Part shown: one piece after another, positions 43,964 to 54,420 of the stretch
Numbering within the stretch: position 1 is the stretch's first letter
How the letters are laid out: each line of letters opens with the position of its first letter
DNA from: Anthostomella pinea
Lineage: Eukaryota > Ascomycota > Sordariomycetes > Xylariales > Xylariaceae
Direction of reading: 5' to 3'
Assembly (NCBI GenBank): GCA_963556695.1
Contig: CAUWAG010000003.1
Span: 7,626,001-7,690,000, forward strand
Length of the DNA stretch: 64,000 bases
Notes under the pieces: generated by a model
What the model was told of the DNA's origin: nothing
The model's database searches: none
The model's input: only the letters and a program-made list of their open reading frames with translations
Made by a program: the position numbers and the translations under genes

Positions 43964-45155
43964 CAGGGGCGAATCACAGAAGGGTCGACGTGGGACTGGG
44001 CCGCGTCAGTTTTTCGAGATGCGAGACTTTCGTTTGCGCGGGTGTGTGCCTTGTGCCTCGCCGGGGAATATAAAAAGATTTGGAAGATTGGTCGATGGCG
44101 CTGGGGCTGAAAGACGGAGGAGAAGCGCACACTGTTTTCGACCGGTGATATGGGCGGACCAGACCGTGTGAACAAGGGGTGGATACCGTGACAGGTGCCG
44201 CTTGACGACGGCCCCCTGCCCCTGCCCCTGTCTTCTCCTGCTGCTGACTTTACTCCTCATCGTCCTCCTTGTCCAATGTCGACACATGTATTTGGAATGT
44301 TCGCAACTACCACCACAAGGTAGGTACCGATCGATCATGACGCCTGGACCACCGCCGCGGATAACGCCAACAACGTTCCACATTTGGAATACCGAGAACA
44401 GCAGCAGAGGCGGTCATTGGGCGCCCACCCATCAGCTCCGCGACGGGAGCACGGCACCCAATTTGTGTTCGTCTCAGATGCTCTCACGGGACCTGACCAA
44501 CACATCTGTCGCCCCACGACACAAATCCTCCCATCGTGCATGTGCATCGAGGCGGTTCCCCCTCAAACCCAACCGGCAGCTGTATGCATGGCATGTGGCA
44601 TTTCTGGCGTCGAAGGGCGACCCGAGGGCTTTCGATTTGAGTGGTCGACAAATACCCCAGGAAAGAGGACGATGCCAGTCTCAGTGCCCTCGGTTGAGAT
44701 ACCAGCATATCTCAAATCCGGCCTTGAACTCCACGCTGTCGGGTATTGTCTTTCCTTTTGCCCAGCAAGCCGGGCTTTTTCTGCTCTCTCAAATCCTCGG
44801 ATTGCCCTGAAGGGTTGCTGTTGCTGCTGCTGCTACTCACAAGACAAACGGGAATAAAAACGCCCAAGTCGCTCGCTGGCTACATCAGGTAGGTATTTCC
44901 CCTGTCTAATAAAAGCACGCAAACCAACCCAGCTTTGTGATCCTCCTCCGTTCGTTCGGTAGCTAGCCAGTGCTAGGATCATATCCCTCGGTCTGCCGTC
45001 ATGACATACTTGTACTCTCTTGCTTCCTTCATCATTACTTAATTACCGTACGCGTCGACAAAGAGACGGGATCTCTACTGCGCACTTATCACAACTACAC
45101 CTGGATATTACTACAACCGGGAGAGATAGACAGCACTGCCTTGAGATGCCTCACC
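43964..45155. other. divergent intergenic region MSH1 / Q-rich gene
   Basis: 1.2 kb with the MSH1 promoter at one end and a long leader for the Q-rich gene at the other. Short frames at 44202-44857 have poly-Cys/poly-Leu composition from CTG/TGC triplets and are not convincing genes. Confidence 0.45.
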
Positions 45156-46265
45156 ATGCAGTCTCAGGAGGCTATGAATCCCATAAACACAACAAATACA
45201 GAGGGCTCAGACCCGAGTCAGCTCGGAATGGGTCTCCATCAACCGCAGCACGGATCTTCGTCCGTCAAGCCACGCCGCAGGCGGGAGTCCGTTGAGCTGC
45301 TCGAGGCGCGGTACAAGGCGCTGATGCGGAATATGTTGGCGTACCAGCAGATGCGAGTCCGGGCTTCGTACGGAGGAGGGCCGGGCATGAACCAGACACA
45401 GACACAGATACAGCTACCGACACATCAGCACCAGCAACAGCAACACAACCCCGAAAACCTCGACTCATCTGCCACACCTACAACCTCCTCATCATCAACC
45501 ACGACACCGATGGAGGAGACGCCCTCAATGCACATCAACATGAACCACAACCACGGGCACTACCAGCAGCAGCAAACCCAATACGCACCCCACAGCCTGC
45601 AGATCCAGGCGGCCTCGACGCACCACAGCCGCCAGCAGCAGAAGCGCGACCGCGCCTCGCGGCGCAACCTGCAGCAGGGCAGCAACAGCAACCGTCCGAG
45701 ACCCGTCTACCCCAACAACAATGGCGGGCACGGCAACAACAGCAACCGTCCGAGACCCGTCTACCCCAACAACAATGGCGGGCACGGCAACAACAGCAAC
45801 AGCAACAGCAACAGCAGGAGCAGCAGCGCAGCACGGCAGCCTCGGTCCCGGACCGCGGCCATGCAGCTGGCCTTGGACGAGCTTACCAACACAGCCACTA
45901 CTGCTGCTGGACAGAATCAGTCTTCTGCGCACCACCACCAGGTCCAGCAACACCATATGCACCCGGTAGTTCACTACCAACAACAGCAGCAGCAGGGACA
46001 GCAGCTTTCACACATCCAGATGCAGACGCAGACGTACGGACATCATACACAAGCCAACACGCATAATAACCCCCTGATGCTCGATGCCTCGCTGACCGAC
46101 TACGACCACACGATGCCATCTTTCGAGGAGCAGCTATCATCGTTCGACCCCAGCGGGATGGCGTCTCTGCAGCACCATTCACTGTCGTCCCTGGAGCCGA
46201 CGCACAACAGCGTCGAAGATGATCTGGTGCTGGAATGTTTTGTTTCGAGCATGGCGGACATGTAA
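45156..46265 (+). CDS. Gln/Asn/His-rich low-complexity protein of unknown function
   Basis: 369 residues from the ATG at 45156 (MQSQEAMNPINTTNTEG); the frame stays open upstream to 44970 without family resemblance. The only ordered-looking segment is RRRRESVELLEARYKALMRN, a basic helix near residues 38-60. The rest is dominated by Gln, Asn, His and Ser, with Q-runs, an exact 18-residue tandem duplication and a more acidic, hydrophobic C-terminus (DYDHTMPSFEEQLSSFDPSG). Such composition occurs in fungal transcriptional regulators and prion-like RNA-binding proteins, but no domain proves either. Consistent use of CAG/CAA/AAC codons and a clean stop favour a real gene. It is convergent with AMS1, 244 bp apart. 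Confidence 0.65.
   Translation: MQSQEAMNPINTTNTEGSDPSQLGMGLHQPQHGSSSVKPRRRRESVELLEARYKALMRNMLAYQQMRVRASYGGGPGMNQTQTQIQLPTHQHQQQQHNPENLDSSATPTTSSSSTTTPMEETPSMHINMNHNHGHYQQQQTQYAPHSLQIQAASTHHSRQQQKRDRASRRNLQQGSNSNRPRPVYPNNNGGHGNNSNRPRPVYPNNNGGHGNNSNSNSNSRSSSAARQPRSRTAAMQLALDELTNTATTAAGQNQSSAHHHQVQQHHMHPVVHYQQQQQQGQQLSHIQMQTQTYGHHTQANTHNNPLMLDASLTDYDHTMPSFEEQLSSFDPSGMASLQHHSLSSLEPTHNSVEDDLVLECFVSSMADM
45684..45791 (+). repeat. exact 54-bp tandem duplication
   Basis: Two identical 54-bp units (45684-45737 and 45738-45791) inside the Q-rich gene, encoding 18 residues each around NRPRPVYPNNNGG. Nucleotide identity, including synonymous positions, points to a recent event. Confidence 0.95.
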
Positions 46266-46509
46266 TTGTAATTGGGTCGTACAAATATGTCATCCCAGTG
46301 AGAGGGCACCACAGGACATGGAGGTCAATGGGAGTTGGTCAGGTCAAGCAATGTCATTTTCTCTCATACAATATCGCTATACTACAATCTCTGTTGCCAC
46401 GCCATGCAATGCAATGCAATGCAAACTGCACCACTGAAACGATTGATCAAACTGGTTTTTCTCTTCTTCCCATACGCTATACTAGGTCCTCTAGGCCCAA
46501 GCAATCATA

Positions 46510-49500
46510 TCACAGCTGTAATCTGATAGTGGCAACCTCGAAGGGTCGCAGCGTCACGGGAAAAGCGCCGTTCTTATCGGCCTTGATCTCCTCGCCGTCA
46601 TCCTCCAGGATGTTCGTCTTGTACACCTTCTTGACGTCCCACGCCGTCGTGATGGTACCGCTGCTGCGCCCACCAAGACTGTCGTAGAGGCGGACGATGA
46701 CGCTCTGTCCCTTCCGGCGAGCGATGCCGGTATCGTACGAGACGTCCTCGTCATCCTCACCCCGCTTGATGCAATCCATGACCAGGGACTCGTCGCCGAC
46801 CAACTTGACAGGATGCGAAGAGAGAGCAATCAGCTCCGACGGCTTTGGTGCCGAGAGCACCTCCATCGGGTTGTTGAAGTTGTATCCGGCACGAACAGAG
46901 GTGGCACTCAGATCGCCCTGATGCGGCAGGATGGCCCAACGAATCTTGTGTGTGCCCATGTCCGCGTGAGCATCAGGCGCTTTGGGCGACCGCAGCAGCG
47001 AGAGACGCATCAGGCTGCCGCATGTCGCGAACCCATACTTGCAGTCATTCAGGATCGAAACACCGTAGCCATGTTCCGACAGATCGGCAAACTTGTGGCA
47101 GCAAACTTCGAACTTGGCCATGTCCCACGATGTGTTGTAGTGCGTGGGCCGCTTCACGAGACCATACTGGGTTTCGTAGGATGCCTCGAAGTTTCTGACG
47201 TCCACCGGAAACTCGACCTTGAGGAACTTCATCGTCTCGTGCCAGTCGACGTAGGCCGTGCACTCGACGTAAGACTGCTGTCCTTCGAAGGCGGTGCACA
47301 GGCTCAGAATCGTCTTGATCGAGCTGTTCTCACTAATGGTGGCTTTGGTCACAACGCTGACCCGGTGCTCCTTGTCCTCATGGATCTTGGTCTCGCCGTA
47401 GGGAACTTCCTGGCGAGTCTCCAGGTGGTAGACCTCGACGTCCCATGCCTGCCAGTACAACGGCTTGTCATCAAAGATGACCAGTTGGTTGGCTTTGCCC
47501 CCTTCGGATATCACCTCCCGATCGGCCTTGCGGTCGAACAAGGACGTCACACAACCGTTCTCGACCTTGACTGTCAGTTGTTCGTTTTCCATGACAAAAA
47601 CTCCCTTGCTGGTCTCCGTGACTGTCACGGCTTTGGTGCTTGTTGACTTGGCAGACTCAACGTGGACAAGATTGCCGGTCCCTTGGGCGATTCCCGTCTC
47701 ACCGCCTGCAAGGTCGACGACTTCTTTCCGGGACCATGGCAGAGTGTTCAGGGCAACAGCCTCCCCGAGTTTGGCAGATTCCACCTGTGAAATTCCGAAG
47801 CGTTTACAGATCTCCTTGTATATCTCCTGGCCCTCCTTGAAGACCCCGGCATAAAGCTAGATGGCTTGTCAGTTGATGTTCGTCTCGTAGGATCCAATCA
47901 AGTGGAAACTTACCTCGTCCGAGTCATCGTAGCACATCTCGATAGAGCTTCCAGGCAGACAGTCGTGGAACTGGCAGAGCAGGACCGCTTCCCACATGAA
48001 ATCGAGCTTCTTCTTCGGATACTTGTAAGAGCTGTCCTTTAGCGATGCAATGGTTGCCAAAAGTTCGAGATCCCGTAACATGGTCTCTGATCTTCTGTTG
48101 TTGAGCTTGTTCTTGGCTTGCGTGGTGTAGGTGCCACGGTGAAGCTCAAAGTAGAGTTCGCCATACCACGTCACGAGCGTGCCAGCTTTCTCCTGGAGGT
48201 TGTCGAAGAAGTCATCGACGGTATTGCCGAGATGCACTCTAGGTAGACGGCCAACCTGATCACTCATACCTCGGCAACGACGCAGCTTCTCCATGTGCTG
48301 CCAAGTAGGACCGCCGCCACCGTCTCCCTTACCGAAGACTAGTAGCGAAGTATGATCCTGGTCCATTGACTTGTGCTGGGAGATGCTGCGCTTGACGTCT
48401 CCGAAGTTGGCTTCCGCCGTATAGGTTTCAGCAGGAGGCATATGGCAAATGACCTGGCTGCCGTCAAGTGAGACCCAATTGAAGGTGGTGTGGGGAAAAT
48501 TGTTGATGTTATTCCAGCTCAGCTTCTGCGTGAGGAAACGGTTCATGCCAGCCAGGCGACAGAGCTGAGGCAGTTGGCTGGAGTATCCAAAGGTATCCGG
48601 GAGCCAAAAAGTCTGACACCGTTCTCCGAAGTTGCTCTCAAAGAACCTCTGGCCATACAAGAACTGACGGACGAGCGACTCGCCGCTCGGCATGTTGGTG
48701 TCATGCTCGACCCAGCTACCACCTATGGGGTGGAAGCGTCCTTCCTTGATCTTCTCCTTGACGCGATCGAAAGCGTAAGGGTAGTAGGACTTGAGCCACT
48801 TGTACTGCTGTGCTTGAGAGCAAGCGAAGTTGTGCTCGGGGTACCGGTCGATCAGATCGCACTGGTTTGACCAAGATCTGGCAACTTTTCGCTTCGTCTC
48901 GGCCCAAGGCCACAGCCAACAAGTGTCAATGTGGCAGTGTCCGATGCCGAAGACTTGTGGCGTAGCATCGCTGTCATAAACCTTGGCAGAGTCGACATTC
49001 GATCCGATGTACTCTTGCGCAATCTTGCGGCATTTCTTGAGAGATTCTTGGCTGCCTAGGACGTAAGTATCAATGATCTCGGTGGCGACGTTCAGGGCCT
49101 TGTGTTGCTCCCACGAGTCCTCTGGAAACTCTCGGGCGGCATCACCAATGATCCAAGTGTCGATCCAGAGCTGCCGGGCATCCATGTTGACTGCACAGAT
49201 ATCCGCCTTGACAAGCTGGAAGTACTTGTTGGGGTCGGGCGGCTGAATGGTGTCACCACCAGCCGGATTGCCGAACATACTATTGCAGGCTATCTCAACG
49301 TAGATGGTGTGCTCTTCGCCGTCTCTGAAAGAGTCGGGAAGAATCCACTCGACACGTTCACCACCACCACTCAGCCCCTGCAAGGGCTTGCCATCGTCGG
49401 TCCAGACCATGCCCTCGCTGTTGGAGTCCCAGTGCAGCTCGAGACGCTCTTTCTTGCACAGGTCGTCGGGTACCCGAAGAACGACCTTGAACCAATGCGT

Positions 49501-49803
49501 GGACCAAGACGGGCCAAAGGCGTCGCCGACGTTGGCTGGGGTGTATTCGCCAGCCATTGCCTCCTCGAAGCTCGGTCTCGAGAGACCCGAGGCGGGCCAG
49601 GTCCACAGCTGGACATTGGGCGGGCCCGAGGCGACGCCCTCGTACATCATAGCAAGGAGATTCCGCTTCTCCCATTGTCCACTCGAGTAGAACTGCTCGA
49701 TGCGGTCCTTGTATATCTTGCTGATCCGTTTCCCAACGGGAGTGGGTGCATGGGTCGGGTAGTCGGCCGAGGCGCCCTTAGGCCTGACAATTTCGCCGCC
49801 CAT
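46510..49803 (-). CDS. AMS1: Alpha-mannosidase, AMS1 type (GH38)
   Basis: Two exons on the minus strand, 49803-47914 and 47856-46510, give 1078 residues, close to yeast Ams1 (1083). The 57-bp intron (GTAAGT...CAACTGACAAG...CTAG) joins DDSDE to LYAGVFKEGQEIYKEI. The enzyme trims alpha-mannosyl residues from free oligosaccharides in the cytosol and vacuole. There is no signal peptide, as expected for the Cvt-targeted class. The GH38 domain shows GHCHIDTCWLWPWAETKRK (from about residue 285) and the nucleophile region QTFWLPDTFGYSSQLPQL (about residue 400). The C-terminal beta domains carry SHPVKLVGDESLVMDCIKRG. The start was placed at MGGEIVRPKG; the frame is open far upstream, but that part reads like translated UTR. 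Confidence 0.93.
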
Positions 49804-51721
49804 GATGATCTCCTTGACGAGGTCCTGGAGGGTGTGGTCGGCGGGGGCAGGGTTACTGTTGTCAATGGCAGATAAGCATGGGGTCCAATGAAGCAAGTAT
49901 GAAGCAAGGGAACCAATATCGAGCTCCACGTTATATATAAGGTAGCGATCGATGGCCTGGTGAGGAAGATTGTGTTGTGTTGTGTTGTACGAAGGAAGTT
50001 GGAAGTGCAGCTGAGCTTCCAGAGGGGATGATGCAGGTGCAGGTGGGCGGCTGGAGGCTGGAGGCTGGGGAACTCGTGACGCAGTGGTGCCGGGAGCTAC
50101 TGCTAGAGCTTCCCTCCTTCCCCAGGGCCCCCGAGCTCCTTCGTCGACAAGGGTATCCCATTGACCCCAATAGGCAATTGCAATTGGGCGACATGGTTCG
50201 CTGTTGAAACTCGGCAGGGCGGCAGGGCGGCAGCGGGGTATAGTAGTAGGGCGGCAGGGCGGACAGGCTGACAGGGCGGGTGTGCGGGGCCGGGAGAGCT
50301 GATAGTACGACACCAACACCACGAATATAGATGTGTGTAGGTAGGGCAGTTCGGCGTCTCGGTGACAAAATGTGAAGCAGGACGGGTTCGTGTATGGAGT
50401 GGGTCAACAGTGAAGCAAAAGACAAAACATACCTCATCTTGACGGTGTGACTCGTAGATATCGCTCTCAGGCAAGTCTGTTTCGCAATGGTCAGAGGCGC
50501 CAATGGTCGAGTAGGTGGTCCAGTTCTGAATCTCTGGGACTGGAGCGGAAGAAAAGGTGGTCTGTGAATGGGCGACGGAGTGGCAAGGTCAGCAGAAGGG
50601 AGATATAGGTGATGCCTAGAGGGTCGTCGTATAGGGCTCATAGGGAGTGAGGATAGGGGGCCACCAACGTGAAGTACTGTATCCAGGAAAGCCAGCTAGG
50701 CTGAGGACCGCTAACCTAAGGTAACTCTGGTATTGGTACGAGTCGGCGGGTCAGACCGGTCGTGGGCAACAAGAAATACCACACCACTGGTCTGTTGGCT
50801 TGGGGAAGTCGAATTCACCAAACACGGCCATCAATGGGTAGGTACTGAGGCAGTTGCCAGCCGGGATTTTGGGTACCTTGAGGAACCTAAGGTACTGGGT
50901 AGTGTGACGCGATATTACCAGTTGCTCCTTTCCACTAATATGGAAAGGTACAGTGCAGTGTCGGCAGGCACACAGGACCTGCAGGAAAGGCAAACCTTCC
51001 GGTACACTCAGCCCTCCTAAGTCTCTGTACGCGCCATGTTGATGAGATTCCACACCACCGTGGAAATTTCGAAATATCAAAATAAGCATACAAGAATAAG
51101 CAGCTCTAGTTAATATGCTACTTGATCCTTATCCCAGTGTGCTTATTCCGATTCGAACACAGTTGATTCTGGACGGATGGTGTACGGAGACTTATGAGGG
51201 TTCAGTGTACGTGGATGGCACACGAATACAAGAACGGCGGCCGCTAAGAGGGAAACACAGTTGTACAAGGCGGGCCACATGCCTCAGTCACTCCTGAAAT
51301 TTTATCTGCAAGGTTTGATAATTATACAGCGGTGAATCATGCGTCTACCTAGTCCATCACTCGGACCTTGAAGCTCATCATTAAGCCCGGTCCTCCTGCA
51401 GTCGCCCGTTTCTGTTGCACTCTTCGAGCTCTGTAGCTTCTTTGACTGCCGCCATGCAAGAATTGAACAGAAAGGGGATAGTACTCAAACAGTATGAGGA
51501 AAACGAAGTATGTGGTATCATCGCTCCGAAACAGTCGTGATGCATGTGCCTCATGTCGCCTAGAAAAGGACATGTCCAACGCCCAAAGCAAGACACAAGA
51601 GAATAACGTAAAAATTCGACTGTGCTTGCGTCATGTCTCTCCAACTGCCTGGCAATGAAGCTTCCATCCTTCTCGCGTCATTGAATAGGCTCTTCCATAT
51701 ACCCACACCGACAGGATACGC
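49804..51721. other. divergent-side spacer: AMS1 leader and CLIP-170 3' region
   Basis: 1.9 kb. The first 520 bp upstream of AMS1 are open in the AMS1 frame. The rest has only short frames. Several TGTTGTGTTG and GGGCGGCAGG-type short repeats lie at about 49970-50290. No gene is supported. Confidence 0.45.
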
Positions 51722-54420
51722 CTAGAATGCATCTTCCAATGGACAATCGATGCTGTCATGCCCGTCTCGCTCACACAGGGCACACCACTTCGCGGCGTCG
51801 ATCACTCCGCTCTCCTTGCCAGCCAGGGGTCCAGAGTCTTGCGGGTTGGGCAAGATTTGGACGGTAGCCTGGGGCGGTGTTGTTTCTGTCTTAATTTTCA
51901 TCGGAGACAATGGCCGAGGCGTGTCCTCATCGGAAGCGTCGGCGGGAACTGCCAGGTTGTTGAGGCCCTCGCGGACAACGTCCTTGCCGGTCTTGCCCGA
52001 CGCTTGATCACCATGTCCAGGTTTGCCCTGCTCATTCTGGGATCCAAACATGTTGGTACACGTAAGAAGGTCATGTCCACCCACGTCGCATATCTCGCAC
52101 CAGAGGGTGCTAGCCTCGGTGACGGACGAGTACGCATCGCTCTCGGGCATCGTGTCTAGCGTTTTTGTCCGTTTGTGTGCTGCCTCGGGCGAACGCACCT
52201 CACGTGCCAGAATGACGGTACCTTTGGAGTCGCGGAACGACGATCGGTCGGTGCTACCTACGGTGATCGAGCTGCCGCGCTGCGTCGACGCACTGCCACG
52301 TCTGAGGGTCTCAACCTCGCGTTCGAGTTCTTCCTCTCGACTGTTCTTGTTTTCAAGCAGACTGCGTAGCTCGAAGAGTTCTCGCTCCATCTTCTCCTTC
52401 GCCATGCGGCTATCGAGCGAATCGGGACGAGCATTCATGTAGGAACTGCTCCGTTGCAGTGGGGTAGGTGTCTTCTCTGGCGACTCGGATCCCGGGATGG
52501 AGTCTCTGCTGAGGGAGTGGATGATAGCCTTCAGACCTCTGATCTCGTCCTCCTTCTGTTCTAAATCTTTCGACGTGGAAGACCGGTCTCCCGCCTTATC
52601 ACCTCCATTAATGGAAGCAGAGGCCTTCTCGCGCTCTCTTCGCAGCTCAGACCGGGTCCGCTCAACCTCACCTCGCAGGAACTCAACCTCCCCGCGAGCT
52701 TCAGCTTCTCCACGACGAGCATCTTCCAAGCCTTCCTCGAGCTCTTGAACAAGCTCCTCCAGTATCTTAAGCTGTCGAGCCACGCTATCAACATCTGCAT
52801 GCCGATCCTGAGAGTCGTGCAGCTCTTGTTCTAGTTCCCGAATTCTGGCGTCGCAGAGTCCCTGCTCGTGTTCCAGTTCCTGGATCTTGGCATCGTACAC
52901 TCTTTGCGTCTCGGTACTAGCCATTTCGAGAGTGTCGATAGTACTTCGGAAGTCAGCTCGATGTACATCGAACTCGGAGGTTAGGATCGAGATCTTCTCG
53001 TTCTTCTCTCGAAGCAACGCTCGAAGCTGTGAAGTGTCCTTCTCATCCGTGCTGCTCATTCTACCAGCATCATGTTGATCAAGCAAGTCCGTGAGCTCGG
53101 AAAGACTACTTTCCATTTCAGCCAACGCAGATGCCTGCCCCCTCAATTGTCGGTCTCGGTCATCGAGCTGGGATTTCAGGCGCTCGACCTCCTCTTCGTT
53201 TGCGTGGGTCGCACGGGACGCAGGGCGCTTGAGGTTCAACGATGACATCGAGCCGATACTTCCATTAGTCTTGGTGCGCATACCCACAGGCGTAGTCTCT
53301 TCCTCTTCGTCAAAGCTGGAGGGGTCAAAGTTGGAGGGAATCTGGCCCAGAGCTGAGGCGCTTCTAGCTATACTCGGCTTCCTCTCCAGTCTCGAAGTCT
53401 TGTTCGGGTCACCGGCAGTCCCGCGCACGCTCTGAGCGAATTTAGATACAGTCGGACTCCCGTAGCGAGAAGGTGGTTTTGAGGCCGGTGTCGCGATGGA
53501 GGGTCGAGGAGCGGGCGTGAGCTGCAATTTGCGAATAGGGGACTCGGGACGTGGTAAGGAGGGCCGGGACCGTTTTCCTTGCGGGCTTGGAGCTCTGGCT
53601 GGACCAACAGACTGGCTGAACTTGGGCAATGATGGCGTCGGAGGCGTGTGATTCGTAGTATTCTGACTCGCAACCTTTAAGGCGGCCATTGAGCTGCCAT
53701 TTGGCGTGCGCGAATACGACTTGCCGAACGTCGGGGGCGAGTCGCGTTTGAAGATCTTGTTGATAGGCACAAAGATGCCAGCACCAGGAACCGAGGTTGT
53801 GAAGTAGGTGACGCTAAGAAGAAGAGGTGTTGGTTAGTAAAGCATAACCTTAAAGGCAAACGCCACTTCACTGCCGTTGGATGGCGGAGCGGGTGAGCAG
53901 ATTGATATGAAATGAATAAACTTTACCCGTCGACGTCGCCACTATTCTTGCCGCGCGCCAGAAATTCCGGGTGTAGTTCGACGCCAGCAAAGGTTCCCTT
54001 CTTCCCGCCAACCGAACCTACAAAGCGGACGATCCCGCTCATTGAACCCGGAACATCAACAACGTCGCCCAGCGCAAAATCGTCACCGGCACCGGCGCCC
54101 TTCCTAGGAGTCAACGGCGGCGGCATCCTGCGCATGTCGTCGTCGTTCAGGACACTGTCGATGGCGTAGCTTTCGGAGTCATCGGGGATGGTAGCCAGCG
54201 AGCCGGGGGTGAGGGCTGCGAAGGAAGCCTTGCGCGCGAGAGCAGAGCCAGGGCCAGGGACAAGACGGGAATGCGACGAGTAGACACTACTTAAGTTGGG
54301 GGTTGAGGCGGTAGCAATGCCACTAATTCTGCCCTTCCGAGACAGGGTCTTAGGGGTCTTAGGTCTTTGTTGTTGGTGGTGGTGGTGTTGCAGAGAGAAA
54401 GGCGCTGCCGTCGACGCCAT
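51722..54420 (-). CDS. CLIP-170 homologue, CAP-Gly microtubule plus-end protein
   Basis: Two exons on the minus strand, 54420-53927 and 53813-51722, separated by a 113-bp intron with a TTACTAACC branch, give 861 residues (864 if the ATG at 54429 is used). Fungal CLIP-170 proteins (Bik1, Tip1, ClipA) track microtubule plus ends. The intron splits the single CAP-Gly domain and restores GKNSGDVDGVTYFTT; the usual GKNDG is GKNSG here. The domain (about 115-185) follows a Ser-rich leader and precedes a basic Ser/Pro region that aids microtubule binding, then a long coiled coil (about 260-600). The C-terminus has two CCHC zinc knuckles, CEICDVGGHDLLTC and CALCERDGHDSIDC, and ends EDAF, an acidic-aromatic tail. 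The domain order makes the assignment secure. Confidence 0.92.

Noticed and set aside
44202..44857. two overlapping frames of 150-200 codons before the Q-rich gene
   Set aside because: Overlapping frames with triplet-repeat poly-Cys/poly-Leu ends; no splice or domain evidence. More likely leader or promoter sequence.
46813..47646. 277-codon plus-strand frame antisense to AMS1
   Set aside because: Mirror frame of the alpha-mannosidase C-terminus, which has clear GH38 identity on the other strand.
49102..49875. 257-codon plus-strand frame antisense to AMS1
   Set aside because: Antisense shadow of the AMS1 N-terminal exon; no independent family features.
51150..51170. possible tRNA T-loop (GTTCGAATC on the minus strand)
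   Set aside because: The flanking bases cannot form a five-pair T stem and there is no matching A-box or acceptor stem.
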